From Tritrichomonas foetus (lineage: Eukaryota; Parabasalia; Tritrichomonadida; Tritrichomonadidae): a DNA stretch of 64,000 nt. Made by a program: the position numbers and the translations under genes. The stretch spans positions 125,067 to 189,066 of the forward strand of contig MLAK01001148.1 of the NCBI GenBank assembly GCA_001839685.1. The letters are read 5' to 3'. Below the pieces are notes generated by a model, which saw only the letters and a list, made by a program, of their open reading frames with translations, did not search any database and had not been told where the DNA came from. This document shows positions 25,201 to 35,907 of this stretch, piece after piece; position 1 is the first letter of the stretch; every line of letters starts with the position of its first letter.

Positions 25201-27347
25201 AACAAAAAGCTGCAGCATTTCAATTATTCAAAGAAAGCCATGAAGCAAATAATAAAACAGGAAGTTGGTGCTACGCAAATTGCCTCAAACGAGGAATTGG
25301 ATGTCACAACCAAAGAATTTCACAATCAAATTCACAACTTAGTGATAGCACAGAAACTTCGAATTGCCTTAAAGCCCTTTCCATTTTTATTAATTTGGCA
25401 GATAATTACAATGATAAAGATTCACAATACGAAGTCTTCAAATTATTAATGAATGGCGTTCTTGTTAAAGATGGGATTTATATAAAACAAGAATCAAAAG
25501 CAATTGAATATTTAGTTAGAGCTGCAAATAACAACCACTCTACTGCACAATGGAGACTTGGGGAACTTTTAAGTGAAGGAAAATTCTTTAAGAAAGATGA
25601 AAAAGCTGCTGCTCATTTCTTTAAACTTTCTGCCGAAGCTGGAAATAATCGTGGTATTTGGCATTTCGCTAAATGCTTATTTGATGGCCGTGGTGTACCA
25701 AAAGATATGCAACGGGCAACTAAATATCTTGAAAAACTATGTGAAAAGAATGACTCTGATGCAGAATTCATGTATGGTTCTTACTTAATCGATAAACAAA
25801 ACAAAATTGAAGAAGGCATTGTTTATATCATCAAATCAGCAAATTCTGATAATGCTGATGCCCTTTGGAAGCTTGGTGATCTTTACATGAATGGAATCGG
25901 TGTTGTAAAAGATTTGGAATCTGCTAAAAAATACTATGAGAAATCTAGTGATAAAGGAAACTTTACAGGACTTTATAAATTAGCTGAGTATAATTTATTC
26001 ATAGGCAATTTGAAAGAAGGTTCAGAATTACTACGAAGAGCATCAGATTTGGGCCAATCTGACGCACAATTAAAGCTAGCTTACTTCTTTGAGAATGGGG
26101 AAAATAAGTTTATTGAAAAAGATGAACAAAAAGCACTTGAATTGTTTAAACTTGTAACTGATCGTGATAATAATCCAGAAGCAATGTTTATGTATGGAAA
26201 ATTATCAAATGATCATAATTTCATCGAATTATCTGCAAAACTTGGAAACAGTAAAGCTCGAATTTATTATGGAAAAACTACAAAAAATCGAAACCAGCTT
26301 TCTGCTTACTATTTCAAATTGGTTGCTGATGAAGGTGATCCAGAAGCGCAATGCTTGTTTGGAAAGTGCTTAAAATCAGGAAATGGAATTATGAAAGATA
26401 AAAATCGATCAATTGAATATTTTAAGAAAGCTGCAATGAATGGGAATAACGATGCAAAATATGAATATGGCCGAATTTTATATAAGACTGATAAAACCAC
26501 AGGCTTGAAACTACTGAATGAGGCAAAAGAAAATGGTAGTTGTGATGCTTTATATACAATCAGCAAAATCGAAGATAATTCTGAACTTTTAACTTTGGCT
26601 GCTGATAAAGGATGCAAAAAAGCAATAATTAAATGTGGTAGACATTTTTTGGTTGATAATTCAACAAATTTGGATTATTTTATAAAAGCAGCAGAAATCG
26701 ACGGCGAATGTGCTTTCCATTTAGCCTTTTCCCTTAAGAATAATTTTATTGTCAAAACTCAAAATTGTTACGCATTAAATGATTCTAATCATCCTTTATA
26801 CGAAAATATGAATGATAATACCAATGATAGCATCAATGAAAAATTGAAAGACGTATTCAAATATATAAATTTGAGTTACCAACTTGGTTACCAACAATCT
26901 TCTTCTGTTCTTGGACTTCTTTATTTCAATGGTGAAGGAATTGACAAGAATATTAACCAAGCTTTAAAATTATTCAATGAAAGTGTGGAAAATAATGATA
27001 GTTTTGGTATAAATTGTCTTGGATACTGTTTCTATACTGGAATTGGCCAACTTACAAATATTAGAAATGCTGTTCAATTCTTTAAAATTGCAGCAGATCG
27101 AGGCGAACCGTCAGCTTTGTCAAATTATGGAGTTACTCTGTTTCATGGCCGAGGATCGGAGTATAATATTCAACTTGCAATTAAATATTTCCAAATGGCT
27201 GCTGAAAAGGGAAGTTGTGTAGGATTTGAAAACTTAAAAATTGCTTGTGAAAAAATGGGAATTGAAAAGGATTTTGATGAAATTGAGGAGAAAATGAAAA
27301 ATGAAAGATTATTATATCATGTTGAATTGGCAGTACAATTGATTTAA
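22236..27347 (+). CDS. BTB-like, many-repeat Sel1 protein
   Basis: A 1703-residue adaptor-type protein. The first in-frame ATG is at 22236 (MPEKVEIFQN); an upstream extension would need TTG. Residues about 1-140 resemble the BTB/POZ-like domain found at the front of trichomonad repeat proteins. From about residue 230 to the end it is almost entirely Sel1-like (TPR-related) repeats of roughly 36 residues, recognised by motifs such as YYGKMLMYGQG, LGELLSEGKF, LGDLYMNGIG and KAAELG/KLSAEAG. I estimate at least two dozen. No catalytic motif, signal peptide or membrane helix is seen. Sel1 proteins generally act as scaffolds (as in ERAD adaptors), and BTB-Sel1 combinations may be cullin-3-type adaptors; both roles are inferred. 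An A13 run at 22382-22394 falls within the BTB part and the frame stays open. Confidence 0.9.
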   Translation: MPEKVEIFQNHSLMSDISLSIEDPIVTFQHQSKDDVHFQVPYSLFSRRSKKKKIMKLPHSFTIEFSDYDNPAAVEILVFYLNSGKAKFEKDAVLDLFCLCHYFYVYKLALICRDYMTKNISVNEVTSFIAGRVSKGLEISAFADYVSTYLKFFSNTPNFFTRIPLDFIVDIFKNAKITPDEYLNYSIDLYKNSNFNESALQILQFTDIENVSTELLTKLQKLLKKKNKPYPYFELINTILLNRDEVNMNTSDDIQVYHLEAKIQSLSNTLLKVAQGNQKEALYLISGLYESDSLVGANPKQILENYLKIATTANDKNAYFEAAERFANGVGIANPDIKKAVDLYEKASKLGHQKSCIILAQKVINGLGIPLKAQKEFEFVQSAAFINDVNSLYCLANFYRDGYGCRKSNLMAIRYYLLAHKAGHNEALNKFKDLSARSNQQTEKEAKKLIKTYFDNNEDLINNLKLIADSEYSEGIIKYINALEQLERYHEAKRYCKQAINLGFLEGVNLLSFIYMKTKKYDKAFKNIMSVKSLEIPDVYYYLSYFYKYGWGVPKNEQQMHINFQKAAELGHKISMLLVANKNNDLPAIEKIIKNYQSRSAKYYLGKMLIEGKYDGKPQVSRGVSLIKDSAENGCIDACFYYGKLLDEGELVTRDGNQANYYIKQAVNQNHQSAVVYHIYKVLLLKENKTYYNEALRVINIMKRFNNPSVRYKSGVLLNNMDDDLRQSSDSESICGMFQYGLKLLEEKKDYYEALNLFLKAGLLGLDIALYYYAINAIKFPELESIGISYLRYLSNKGHTPSQTAFGIYHYEHGNFDIAIRYLKPNAYNKDRVAEFYYGKMLMYGQGMKQDLSLALNFFRLSDSKKYGPAQNMLINVLLEMDDKIQLQAYLQHNFDKSPFIQYKYASLFFSNYFEKPEIDEDFAIDLLKLSCLYEDSNGLWKFGIFLRDGHIVAKNSQESYQYFRRSAKLGNPTGKCCLGNLLIKGNNKQKAAAFQLFKESHEANNKTGSWCYANCLKRGIGCHNQRISQSNSQLSDSTETSNCLKALSIFINLADNYNDKDSQYEVFKLLMNGVLVKDGIYIKQESKAIEYLVRAANNNHSTAQWRLGELLSEGKFFKKDEKAAAHFFKLSAEAGNNRGIWHFAKCLFDGRGVPKDMQRATKYLEKLCEKNDSDAEFMYGSYLIDKQNKIEEGIVYIIKSANSDNADALWKLGDLYMNGIGVVKDLESAKKYYEKSSDKGNFTGLYKLAEYNLFIGNLKEGSELLRRASDLGQSDAQLKLAYFFENGENKFIEKDEQKALELFKLVTDRDNNPEAMFMYGKLSNDHNFIELSAKLGNSKARIYYGKTTKNRNQLSAYYFKLVADEGDPEAQCLFGKCLKSGNGIMKDKNRSIEYFKKAAMNGNNDAKYEYGRILYKTDKTTGLKLLNEAKENGSCDALYTISKIEDNSELLTLAADKGCKKAIIKCGRHFLVDNSTNLDYFIKAAEIDGECAFHLAFSLKNNFIVKTQNCYALNDSNHPLYENMNDNTNDSINEKLKDVFKYINLSYQLGYQQSSSVLGLLYFNGEGIDKNINQALKLFNESVENNDSFGINCLGYCFYTGIGQLTNIRNAVQFFKIAADRGEPSALSNYGVTLFHGRGSEYNIQLAIKYFQMAAEKGSCVGFENLKIACEKMGIEKDFDEIEEKMKNERLLYHVELAVQLI

Positions 27348-27570
27348 TTTGATACATCGTTTTGTTTTAATGTTTTATGTTTGAATAAATAGTTTATTTA
27401 ATTATTCTTTTTTCTTATTTTTCAATTCACTTGAAATGATATTTAATATCCTATGATCATAATTATTCATAATTATAATTTAAGATGCTTCAGAAAGAAA
27501 ATTGTGAATGATGATGATAAAAATATTTATTATGAACAATAAAATAATAATCTTCCATTTGAACTATTTA

Positions 27571-30500
27571 TTAGAAATCAAATGGAACTAATATGAAACG
27601 ACCATCTTTTGTTGCGATTCCAGCTACAGATTCTTCATTTAAGAAAGCAATTGTAGCAACAGGTGAGGGAGCAACATAGAATGGTTTAGCCAAATTATTT
27701 AGATAAAACGCTTCATAGATGAAACACTCATCTTTTGTGTTTGAAACAATTATATAGTCAAATCCTTTAGAATTCCTAAATGAACTCCATTTAGAAATTC
27801 CATGTTCAAGATTTTCTAATGTGCGAACTAACTCACCATTAATCGAATAAACTTGAACTTTGTGTTTTAAGGTTCCTTTGTCAATTTCAGTCAAATAGAC
27901 AACAACAAATCCCCATGATGGAGTAATCAATAATGATATTGGACGGCAGCCATTAAGATTGATTATCCTGGTGATAGATCCATTACTTAATGAACAAAAC
28001 AAGAGAGATCCATCTCTAGTTCCGCAAACCATGGTATGAAATTCCGAGTTTATAGAAATGCAATTAATTGAAGAAGTATATGATGGAAACACATATTTAG
28101 GTTTTCCCGAAAGATCATTTATATCATACAATGAAACAATCGCATCAGTATTAGCAGTAGCAATCCATTCATGATCAGATGCAACACAAATAATATTATC
28201 GGGTTGCTGCATAACAAGTGTATTGTCATTATTATTTTTAAACGTAGAAATTGATGATGAATTGAATTTAATCCGATGTAATTCAGATTTATTATGTGAT
28301 CCAATAACTAAGAGGCTATCATCATCAAGAATTGTATCATGTTGCTTATTAGAATTATTATTCTGAAAAATTTGCGCAATGTTTTTAACTGACTTCAATG
28401 TTATTATTGAATCAGGTGTATTCAGTGAATCATAACAAGTTTCAGAACGGGATCTATCTGTTCTTTTACCACCGAAAAATGATGCATAAGAAATATTGTC
28501 ACCATTCGAAAATGATCTACCGGCACTTGTTTTCTTTGTACATGAAAAAGATTGGTTGGATATTTTAATAGAATTTTGGACATCGATTATATTAGAAGAA
28601 CATTCTCCTTTTTGGTCAATGGAAAACAATTTAATCTTTCTGGACGAAGGAACATAACGAATATTAACTGATAGAATCGATGATGAATGAAGTTGATATG
28701 AAACAGGGAACAAAAATTGTGGAATAGAATTTTGTTTCTTGATTTTTGATGGATGGGCAGTCGTAAATAATTGATGTGGAATTTGTCCTACATGGGTTAG
28801 AATGGCTTCAATTTGTGCTCGGAGTGCATGATTATTGGTATTCTCTTCATAATTCCAAACATCATCATACATATGACTCATGTAATTATTATTAGCTTGG
28901 ATAGACTTTGGACCTCTTTGCTTTTCACCCCAGATTAAGTCAATCCATTTTTGTAAATTTTCAGAAACATAGTCACTTTCGAGAGCTTTTCGGTGTAAAT
29001 AAATAAATTCGAAAGAATTCGAAGCCCATGGTGGAAGCTCAACATCGTTTGGTTTGATTCCATTATATGAACCAAAATCGAAATGATCTTTGTTTTCCAA
29101 GAATTCATTCATATAATAAAACTCTGGAATAATTTCACGATAATCATTCATCATTGTGGAAGCAAGTTTAAAGGCATTAGGAATAGAATTAAACAATCTT
29201 GCAGCATGATCAAATTTTCCACTTTGAATTTCGATATGGAGAGATGTAAATGGTTCCAATCGTACCATAAAAAGATATGTGGAAAGTGGATTAATAGCAC
29301 CACTACTATATAAGTAGGGATGTAATCCAAGCTGTGCCAATGATCTTGTTCTTAACTTTAAATCTTCAAGTCTCTCATTTGATAAAGCTCCCATTGGCTT
29401 CGAAAGATCTCTAAAAGTCTCTGGATTTGTAAGGTCAAGAGTTTGTGAAACATAATCTTGAATAATCCATGGCATGATTGGATATTGCGATGGGTCATTA
29501 AAAGTTCTTCCACTAAAAACATTTAAGTGCATAAGATATTCAAAATTAGAAATTTTCCCATTTATCCATTGCTGTGTGAATGGTAAATCTTTAAAGAATG
29601 ATCTAAAGTTTTCATTACTTTGTAGCATTTGAAGCCTTGGAAGGGAAACGTATCCAAATGATCGAATAATTGGCATAGATTTTACATCGAAGAAGTTAAT
29701 AAAGTAACTTGAACCAGAAACAGTGAAGATTTCTATGGCTGTTGGATGATGGAGATAAGTTCTATAAAAAACCTCAGTGATTTGATTGAGATTAATAGTG
29801 ATGATTTTTCCATTCTTTTCTTTTGTTATTACGATTCTTTCGTTAAGTAATGAAAATGTTGCGTTCTTTTTACCCCTAACTCGGATGATCTCGCATGGAA
29901 GTTCAACCAGACACCTAGTTAACTCTGTTTCCGAAAGAATAGAATCACTATTATCATCTATGGTTCCTTCAGTAATTTCTAATAATTGTGCTGGTGCTTT
30001 TTCCGCATACATTTTGGCAAGCTCGGCTTTATGCTTTTCAAAAAGATCTTTTGCACTTTGGTAATTTCCAGATTCCCTCAAAAATGTAGCATCCATATGA
30101 TCCGTAAAATTCCGGTTTTGTTTCAGCTTCATTGGACAATAAGCAAAGCAAGATATAGAATCAAGTTTGAAATGTTGTTGCTTTAAGTAGCTCTGAGGGA
30201 GTGATTTATGCCAAGGAGCTCTTTCTATTGTCGCACACTGCCAAAAGTGGGACCATAGTTTACCAGCATGAGACTTCTTCTGACCAATAGAATCCGTGAA
30301 ATCTGCCATCTTGTTTGAAGCTAAAGAGACAATTTCATTTGTGATTAAGGCAAAAATATCAAAGGCTTTTTCACTGTTTATTTGTTGGAATTTAATCAAA
30401 TGCTTCATAAATCTTAAAGGAGCAGTCTTTAATATATTGGACCCTTTAGAATTAAATGATTGGAATAAATCAAAACTCATTTTTTCGGTTTCAATTGCGG

Positions 30501-33500
30501 GAACAAGGGTATTGAGTCTTGGTTTTCCAGAAATTGTTAAATAATGGTCAAGTATTGACATGGCTTGGTTATTTAGGTCAATTGAATCAATAATATTGGT
30601 TTTCCACATTCCTAAAAATGCTGCAATTAAATTCACTGATTCTTGGCACTTTATATTAATGTTACTGTCATCTTTTCTCTCAAGATAAAGTCCAAAGGCT
30701 TGTTCTGCTAAGTCCAAATCTAGCCATTCTTTGTATTTATTTAAGCGGATACCAAATGAAAATTTAAATTCTTGTTTGGCAACATTATTTATTTTTTCAT
30801 CAAGCTCGGATGGCATCATTTCAATATTGTATCTGTCTGGAGAAGTTGGAACTGTATCAAAATCGATTGCTTTTTTACTAAAAGTTAGCATTGAAGTTCT
30901 TCTGGCTCTAAATGACTCATTTGACGAAAATTTTGGTTGAATAGGATTCAAACAAGCCAAAGCTTTTTGTGCAAGAAGTGGCGAATACCTATCTTCTTGG
31001 GGTTCATCACATAGTAATGAATTTGGACGAAGTGAATGACGAGATGTTCTCCTACGACTTCTTCTATTTCCACTTTTCTTTGGTGAATTATTTGTAGGAT
31101 AGTTATCTATAGGAGAATTGTTAGAAGTAGAATTATTGGCAATAGCAGTAATTGGCTGAGGATTTGTTAAGTGTGACTGATGAATATTAGGATTGGAAAT
31201 ATTTCCTTGCCTCTTTTTCCTACTAGGACTGCAACAGCTGAAACATGGAATGGTTACTCTTGGGATATTGGAAAATGGTGAATGATCATAAAGTTCTTTC
31301 AGTGCTGGATTTTCATTGGAATCTATTCTGTAGAATAAATAATGCTCGACTAAAGTAATGTATTCATTAAAAATATTAATAGATAAATTTTCTCTTTTAA
31401 TCATTTTTCCAAATTCGATTAATAAAATTTGTTTGATTGTATCAGATTTATCTATTAATACACGGCCAACTATTTCAATTGTAGCAAATAAAATGGACAA
31501 GGAATTTTCAATTGAGCATTTAATTAAAAATCTTGATAAATAACGACGCAATTTCTCATCACCTTTGTAAAGTGCAACAACAGGATAAAGAGCCCATGAT
31601 TCATTCATCGTCAGTTTGGTATTTGGCTTAAGTTTCTTTATCATTGCTCTCACCCCACTATCACCAATATTCATTGCAACCCAAGAACAAATTGGAAATG
31701 CCTCAGGATATTTAATTGTAAGATCAATTAAATTCGTAAGCATTGATTTTGTTACAAATTGTGGGACAACTTGATGCAAAATAATATCAATATGATTAGA
31801 AATAGGGAAATTTTCAAACAATCCAGTTTTATGTGCATCTACAATAGTAGAAAGAGTTGAACAAATTACAGAGTTATTATTAAGATTAAATAAATATTGT
31901 AATAATGAGATTAAATGAATGGATGTTTTCATATGTTCAAATAAATTATGATGTTCTTTGATAAGACTATTTAAAAAGTTAAGTAGATCAGCATTTTGCG
32001 AATGATCTGAACATGTCAAAATATGGCTAATTAAATTCCTAAAATCATTTTCATCAAAGCGAGTTTGGGCAATAAAATGACCTACTGCCATTAAAGAATG
32101 TCGGCAATCTTTTACATTCAATTTTTGACCACGACATCTGTTCGGCAATGCAGCAATTCCATGTTCAATTGGTTCGTACCAATAATAAATGCGCAATGCA
32201 CTAATTATCCAGGAAAATGATCGAAGTGAAACTGTCATTTCACTGCATGTTTGAATTAATGATTTTGACCAATGACGAGCGATTCTTCTATGATTCTCAG
32301 CATCACATTTCATCCAAAGTTCAATATTCATTAAAATAGAATCATATAATTGTCGCTTTAGATCTTCATTATTGATTTCATTCATTAAATTAAATAATTG
32401 AATATAAAGTGGATAATTCAGGTGTTTTCCATCTGATTCCATCATTAAATGTGAAATAATCTTAAATCCATCACTACCACAAAAGACTTTTTGTGCTTCT
32501 TCACTTAAAACAAGCATATTTTGGAGTATTTCAATTGTAAGAGATGCAAAATTTGAAAATGATTCATTATTAGAGAATTTCAAGCTCCATTGAGCAAAAA
32601 GAGGAATGATAGAAGAAATTCCACATTTGGAAATTAATACATCACTGAATGGAATTGGATGGAAAAATCGAAGTGGTTGGCTCGTGATAACAATATTTTC
32701 GTCGTTATTGTTGTTGGTTACAGAAAGCATTCCATTTCTTTCATGAGGGACAAAAAATGCTAAAGTTGGGATGTTTTTTATTGTCTCAATACATGGTCCA
32801 AGTTCGTACAACTGAGTTAATTGATCTGTCACAAGTGGTGGATAAATACCAACTGTTCCAATATATGAAGGATATTCTACATCATTTGAGTCAACTGCAA
32901 GTCCACCAATCCTTCCTTTTACTTGGCCAGGCTGCATTTTCAACATTGGAAAGAAGAGATCACGATTATCTTCACCATTGATGGATGTTGCAACGCGGAA
33001 CTGTTTAGAATAAGGATCAATGAAACAACAAATAGTAACAAAGCTCCATTTCTTTAATGGAATTGATAAGTCTGGTTTGGCGGACCATTGTCTGTCATCA
33101 TTTTCAAAGAAAACTAGTATATTACCGCTTGTAACAAAGACTCCACATTTATTATTTTTGGAATCTTGTATCATGATAATTTGCTGCTTATATGACGGAT
33201 CTTCAGAATTTAAATTAATCCAAAATGAAAAAGTAAAACCCTCTTGGAAAAATTCACCTTTAAGTCCTTTGAAATTGAAGCCAGTTTTAGAAGAGAGAGG
33301 AAGAGAAGAAAGTGGTCTCTTATTAGCAGATGGAATCATAGTAGAAAGTGAGCGAATCAAAAGTTTTTGATAAAAAGGAAGTGTTTTTCCTTCGATTGGA
33401 CAAAATAAGGAAATAAAGGACTGAACAACAGATACAGAACATATATTTGTAGATATCAGCATAAATAATGATAAAGCTGATGCAAATGTGGCAATTGGGA

Positions 33501-35907
33501 AGGCTTCATCATCACGGAATTGATATAGGAAGTCGATTAAATACGAATCGAATTCACCACGATGAGCTTCTTCACAATTTTTAATAGAAAATTGTAAAAG
33601 CTTGGCAATGAAGTTAAACACATCAGAAAGCATGTCTGATCTTTGAAATACTGCTACAAGTAGTCGAAGGGCTTTAGGTTGATGGATTGTAAATGAAGGA
33701 TGAAGCGATGGAAGTGTTTGCCCAGCAATTAATTGAACAATTCTAGCAAATAATATTTGCGTTGGCCGTCCTTCAAAAACATTTGTAATGGCTGCCTCTA
33801 CAGCAATAAATTCGGGTGTTGTCATAGAATGTTTCATGGTTGTTAATGTGATAAATTGAATAATATTATATATCAAATTGATACTATCTTCATGCTTTAT
33901 CATTTTAATGCATCCATGACATAAATCACTCACTAATGGCCTGAATAAAGGCATGAAGGACGAATTCATCAAAACAACTTTATTAATAATTGAAAGAAGA
34001 TTATCTAGTAAATTGATCGAATCGATTGTTTCAAGTGATTTGGCGCTATTTTTGGTTATTTTAATGAGAATATTTATCAATTTCGTATTTTCAAAAGAAT
34101 TCTTCTTTGATAAATAATTTAATAAGGGAATAATCACAGTTTGCCTGAGCGGTCTTTCGTATAAAAGGGACAAAAATGATTCACAGAAAAATTGATCCTC
34201 GAAAAACATTGACATTAAATCACTATGAGTGAAAATATGATTTATGAAGAGCAAAATACTCAAGCGAGCATCAATAAGATCATTTATTTCAGATTGATGA
34301 GTGGAATCAGTCACTTCATAATGCTGATAATAAATCATTGGTGACATTAATGTTTGTGTTAAGATAACAACATCTTTTTTGTCAATCAAAAACAAATTTT
34401 GGAGATTTAAAAATCTATGAATTAGCTCAGCAAATAACTGAGGATATATCATTGTTCCATATAAAATAGTCTGTACTGATAAAATTCCTTGTTGAAGAAT
34501 AAGTTCAACTGCAATGGAACGAAGTGTATTAATTTTTTCCCAATTTTGTATAAACTTTTCTGCTTCTTCACTTTGTATTTCAAAATTTGACTGATTACAT
34601 CTATAATTAGAAATAAAATCATTCATTGAGAATATTGTTAAAGCTGGATCAAAACAAACACGATGAGCTAAAAGTTCAATTGGTAAAATATTACGATCGC
34701 TATATTTTTGAGCAATTCCTTTCATTATGAATAAGAAAACTGAATATGCATCTAAGGCATATTCTGAATTGGCGCATGATTGAAAAATTTTAGGAATCAT
34801 TTGAACAAAAGTAGTAACCAAATCTCTGTCACTGCTAACAACTTTTTCTATTAAATTTACTTTGCATAAACACTCTTTAGGTAGAATTTGAGAAATTGGC
34901 AAAGATTCTGGAAATGAAGTAGTATTAATTAAGTCTATCGACTGTCCCATATTACTCTCAATAAAGTTGCTTTCTGGTTGGAAAAGCACAGCTTTGTTTA
35001 AACATTGAAAAGGATGAAATATTTCCAAATTGCCGATTTTTTCAAAGTGATTTAAAGAAAATACTTGAGTAGAACAAGAATTAACTAAAGACATAATAGA
35101 TAAGGGAAGAAGAGGCAAAAATGCAGTAATAGACTCAATATCAATGACTTTTGAAAGATGAGATAAAAATAATAATGCGGCAGAATCCAATCCACTAATT
35201 GCACCACAACACATTTGAAGGATCGATTTTATGTCATCTTGTGGAAACTTCGATCCAAGTTGAATCACCAACGAATCAATAAAGGATAATAACTGTGCTG
35301 CAATAGGAATGAGAGATTTTTCATTTGGATTAACAACTCTTCGTATCGTTTCAGATAACATTTCATAAAATTGAGAAGAAAAAATTTTATTTGGTCGGAC
35401 AAAAAATTCACAAAGAATTGGAATCAAGCGATCATATGCATCCGTTCTACTGAGTGTACAAATGTATAAATTATAAAATGCTGATGAAAGCATCTGACAT
35501 TGTTTTGTATTGATATTTTTTGAATATAATAAAAATTTGTTTATTGCTTGAAGAACAGCGAGTGCTTTTTCTATGTCGAGATTTTGATAATCAATACAAA
35601 CAAACAAGTAAGTATTCATTAAAATTCGAAAGTTCGTGAAACAAAATTGAGAATTTTCTTTGATTTCTGGAATCAGATATTTCATCAAATTTTTAAATGG
35701 ACGAATAACTTCATTAAATGGTTTTTTGATAGATAATTGCTTTTTTATGTCGCGTAATTGTTGTTGGTTAATGATATCGGGTAGCAATTTTATTGTCGAA
35801 TTGATTTTGGAAGATTGAAAGTTAGATGAATAGTTTTCTTTCCCAATGTCATTCTTTAATGCAAGAATTGATGAGCATAAATCATTTGGAGAAAGAATCA
35901 CATTCAT
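27571..35907 (-). CDS. BEACH-domain protein 2 (neurobeachin/LYST-like)
   Basis: An intact 2778-residue paralogue of the BEACH gene at 10653-19487. The N-terminal alpha-solenoid (1 to about 870) begins with ILSPNDLCSSI, like ILSPNELCTAI in the paralogue. A ConA-like lectin module lies at about 875-1025 (GFTFSFWINL, KKWSFVTICCF). Further helical repeats follow, then a basic low-complexity stretch (near 1565-1630). A PH-like domain begins at about 2000 (VELPCEIIRV). The BEACH domain spans about 2100-2390 (FSGRTFNDPSQYPIMPWIIQDY region, IEIQSGKFDHAARLF, YLHRKALESDYV). WD40-type repeats run from about 2450 to the end. The family controls membrane traffic and vesicle size; the specific role here is unknown. 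The ATG at 35907 is the first in frame. Confidence 0.95.
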   Translation of the reverse strand: MNVILSPNDLCSSILALKNDIGKENYSSNFQSSKINSTIKLLPDIINQQQLRDIKKQLSIKKPFNEVIRPFKNLMKYLIPEIKENSQFCFTNFRILMNTYLFVCIDYQNLDIEKALAVLQAINKFLLYSKNINTKQCQMLSSAFYNLYICTLSRTDAYDRLIPILCEFFVRPNKIFSSQFYEMLSETIRRVVNPNEKSLIPIAAQLLSFIDSLVIQLGSKFPQDDIKSILQMCCGAISGLDSAALLFLSHLSKVIDIESITAFLPLLPLSIMSLVNSCSTQVFSLNHFEKIGNLEIFHPFQCLNKAVLFQPESNFIESNMGQSIDLINTTSFPESLPISQILPKECLCKVNLIEKVVSSDRDLVTTFVQMIPKIFQSCANSEYALDAYSVFLFIMKGIAQKYSDRNILPIELLAHRVCFDPALTIFSMNDFISNYRCNQSNFEIQSEEAEKFIQNWEKINTLRSIAVELILQQGILSVQTILYGTMIYPQLFAELIHRFLNLQNLFLIDKKDVVILTQTLMSPMIYYQHYEVTDSTHQSEINDLIDARLSILLFINHIFTHSDLMSMFFEDQFFCESFLSLLYERPLRQTVIIPLLNYLSKKNSFENTKLINILIKITKNSAKSLETIDSINLLDNLLSIINKVVLMNSSFMPLFRPLVSDLCHGCIKMIKHEDSINLIYNIIQFITLTTMKHSMTTPEFIAVEAAITNVFEGRPTQILFARIVQLIAGQTLPSLHPSFTIHQPKALRLLVAVFQRSDMLSDVFNFIAKLLQFSIKNCEEAHRGEFDSYLIDFLYQFRDDEAFPIATFASALSLFMLISTNICSVSVVQSFISLFCPIEGKTLPFYQKLLIRSLSTMIPSANKRPLSSLPLSSKTGFNFKGLKGEFFQEGFTFSFWINLNSEDPSYKQQIIMIQDSKNNKCGVFVTSGNILVFFENDDRQWSAKPDLSIPLKKWSFVTICCFIDPYSKQFRVATSINGEDNRDLFFPMLKMQPGQVKGRIGGLAVDSNDVEYPSYIGTVGIYPPLVTDQLTQLYELGPCIETIKNIPTLAFFVPHERNGMLSVTNNNNDENIVITSQPLRFFHPIPFSDVLISKCGISSIIPLFAQWSLKFSNNESFSNFASLTIEILQNMLVLSEEAQKVFCGSDGFKIISHLMMESDGKHLNYPLYIQLFNLMNEINNEDLKRQLYDSILMNIELWMKCDAENHRRIARHWSKSLIQTCSEMTVSLRSFSWIISALRIYYWYEPIEHGIAALPNRCRGQKLNVKDCRHSLMAVGHFIAQTRFDENDFRNLISHILTCSDHSQNADLLNFLNSLIKEHHNLFEHMKTSIHLISLLQYLFNLNNNSVICSTLSTIVDAHKTGLFENFPISNHIDIILHQVVPQFVTKSMLTNLIDLTIKYPEAFPICSWVAMNIGDSGVRAMIKKLKPNTKLTMNESWALYPVVALYKGDEKLRRYLSRFLIKCSIENSLSILFATIEIVGRVLIDKSDTIKQILLIEFGKMIKRENLSINIFNEYITLVEHYLFYRIDSNENPALKELYDHSPFSNIPRVTIPCFSCCSPSRKKRQGNISNPNIHQSHLTNPQPITAIANNSTSNNSPIDNYPTNNSPKKSGNRRSRRRTSRHSLRPNSLLCDEPQEDRYSPLLAQKALACLNPIQPKFSSNESFRARRTSMLTFSKKAIDFDTVPTSPDRYNIEMMPSELDEKINNVAKQEFKFSFGIRLNKYKEWLDLDLAEQAFGLYLERKDDSNINIKCQESVNLIAAFLGMWKTNIIDSIDLNNQAMSILDHYLTISGKPRLNTLVPAIETEKMSFDLFQSFNSKGSNILKTAPLRFMKHLIKFQQINSEKAFDIFALITNEIVSLASNKMADFTDSIGQKKSHAGKLWSHFWQCATIERAPWHKSLPQSYLKQQHFKLDSISCFAYCPMKLKQNRNFTDHMDATFLRESGNYQSAKDLFEKHKAELAKMYAEKAPAQLLEITEGTIDDNSDSILSETELTRCLVELPCEIIRVRGKKNATFSLLNERIVITKEKNGKIITINLNQITEVFYRTYLHHPTAIEIFTVSGSSYFINFFDVKSMPIIRSFGYVSLPRLQMLQSNENFRSFFKDLPFTQQWINGKISNFEYLMHLNVFSGRTFNDPSQYPIMPWIIQDYVSQTLDLTNPETFRDLSKPMGALSNERLEDLKLRTRSLAQLGLHPYLYSSGAINPLSTYLFMVRLEPFTSLHIEIQSGKFDHAARLFNSIPNAFKLASTMMNDYREIIPEFYYMNEFLENKDHFDFGSYNGIKPNDVELPPWASNSFEFIYLHRKALESDYVSENLQKWIDLIWGEKQRGPKSIQANNNYMSHMYDDVWNYEENTNNHALRAQIEAILTHVGQIPHQLFTTAHPSKIKKQNSIPQFLFPVSYQLHSSSILSVNIRYVPSSRKIKLFSIDQKGECSSNIIDVQNSIKISNQSFSCTKKTSAGRSFSNGDNISYASFFGGKRTDRSRSETCYDSLNTPDSIITLKSVKNIAQIFQNNNSNKQHDTILDDDSLLVIGSHNKSELHRIKFNSSSISTFKNNNDNTLVMQQPDNIICVASDHEWIATANTDAIVSLYDINDLSGKPKYVFPSYTSSINCISINSEFHTMVCGTRDGSLLFCSLSNGSITRIINLNGCRPISLLITPSWGFVVVYLTEIDKGTLKHKVQVYSINGELVRTLENLEHGISKWSSFRNSKGFDYIIVSNTKDECFIYEAFYLNNLAKPFYVAPSPVATIAFLNEESVAGIATKDGRFILVPFDF

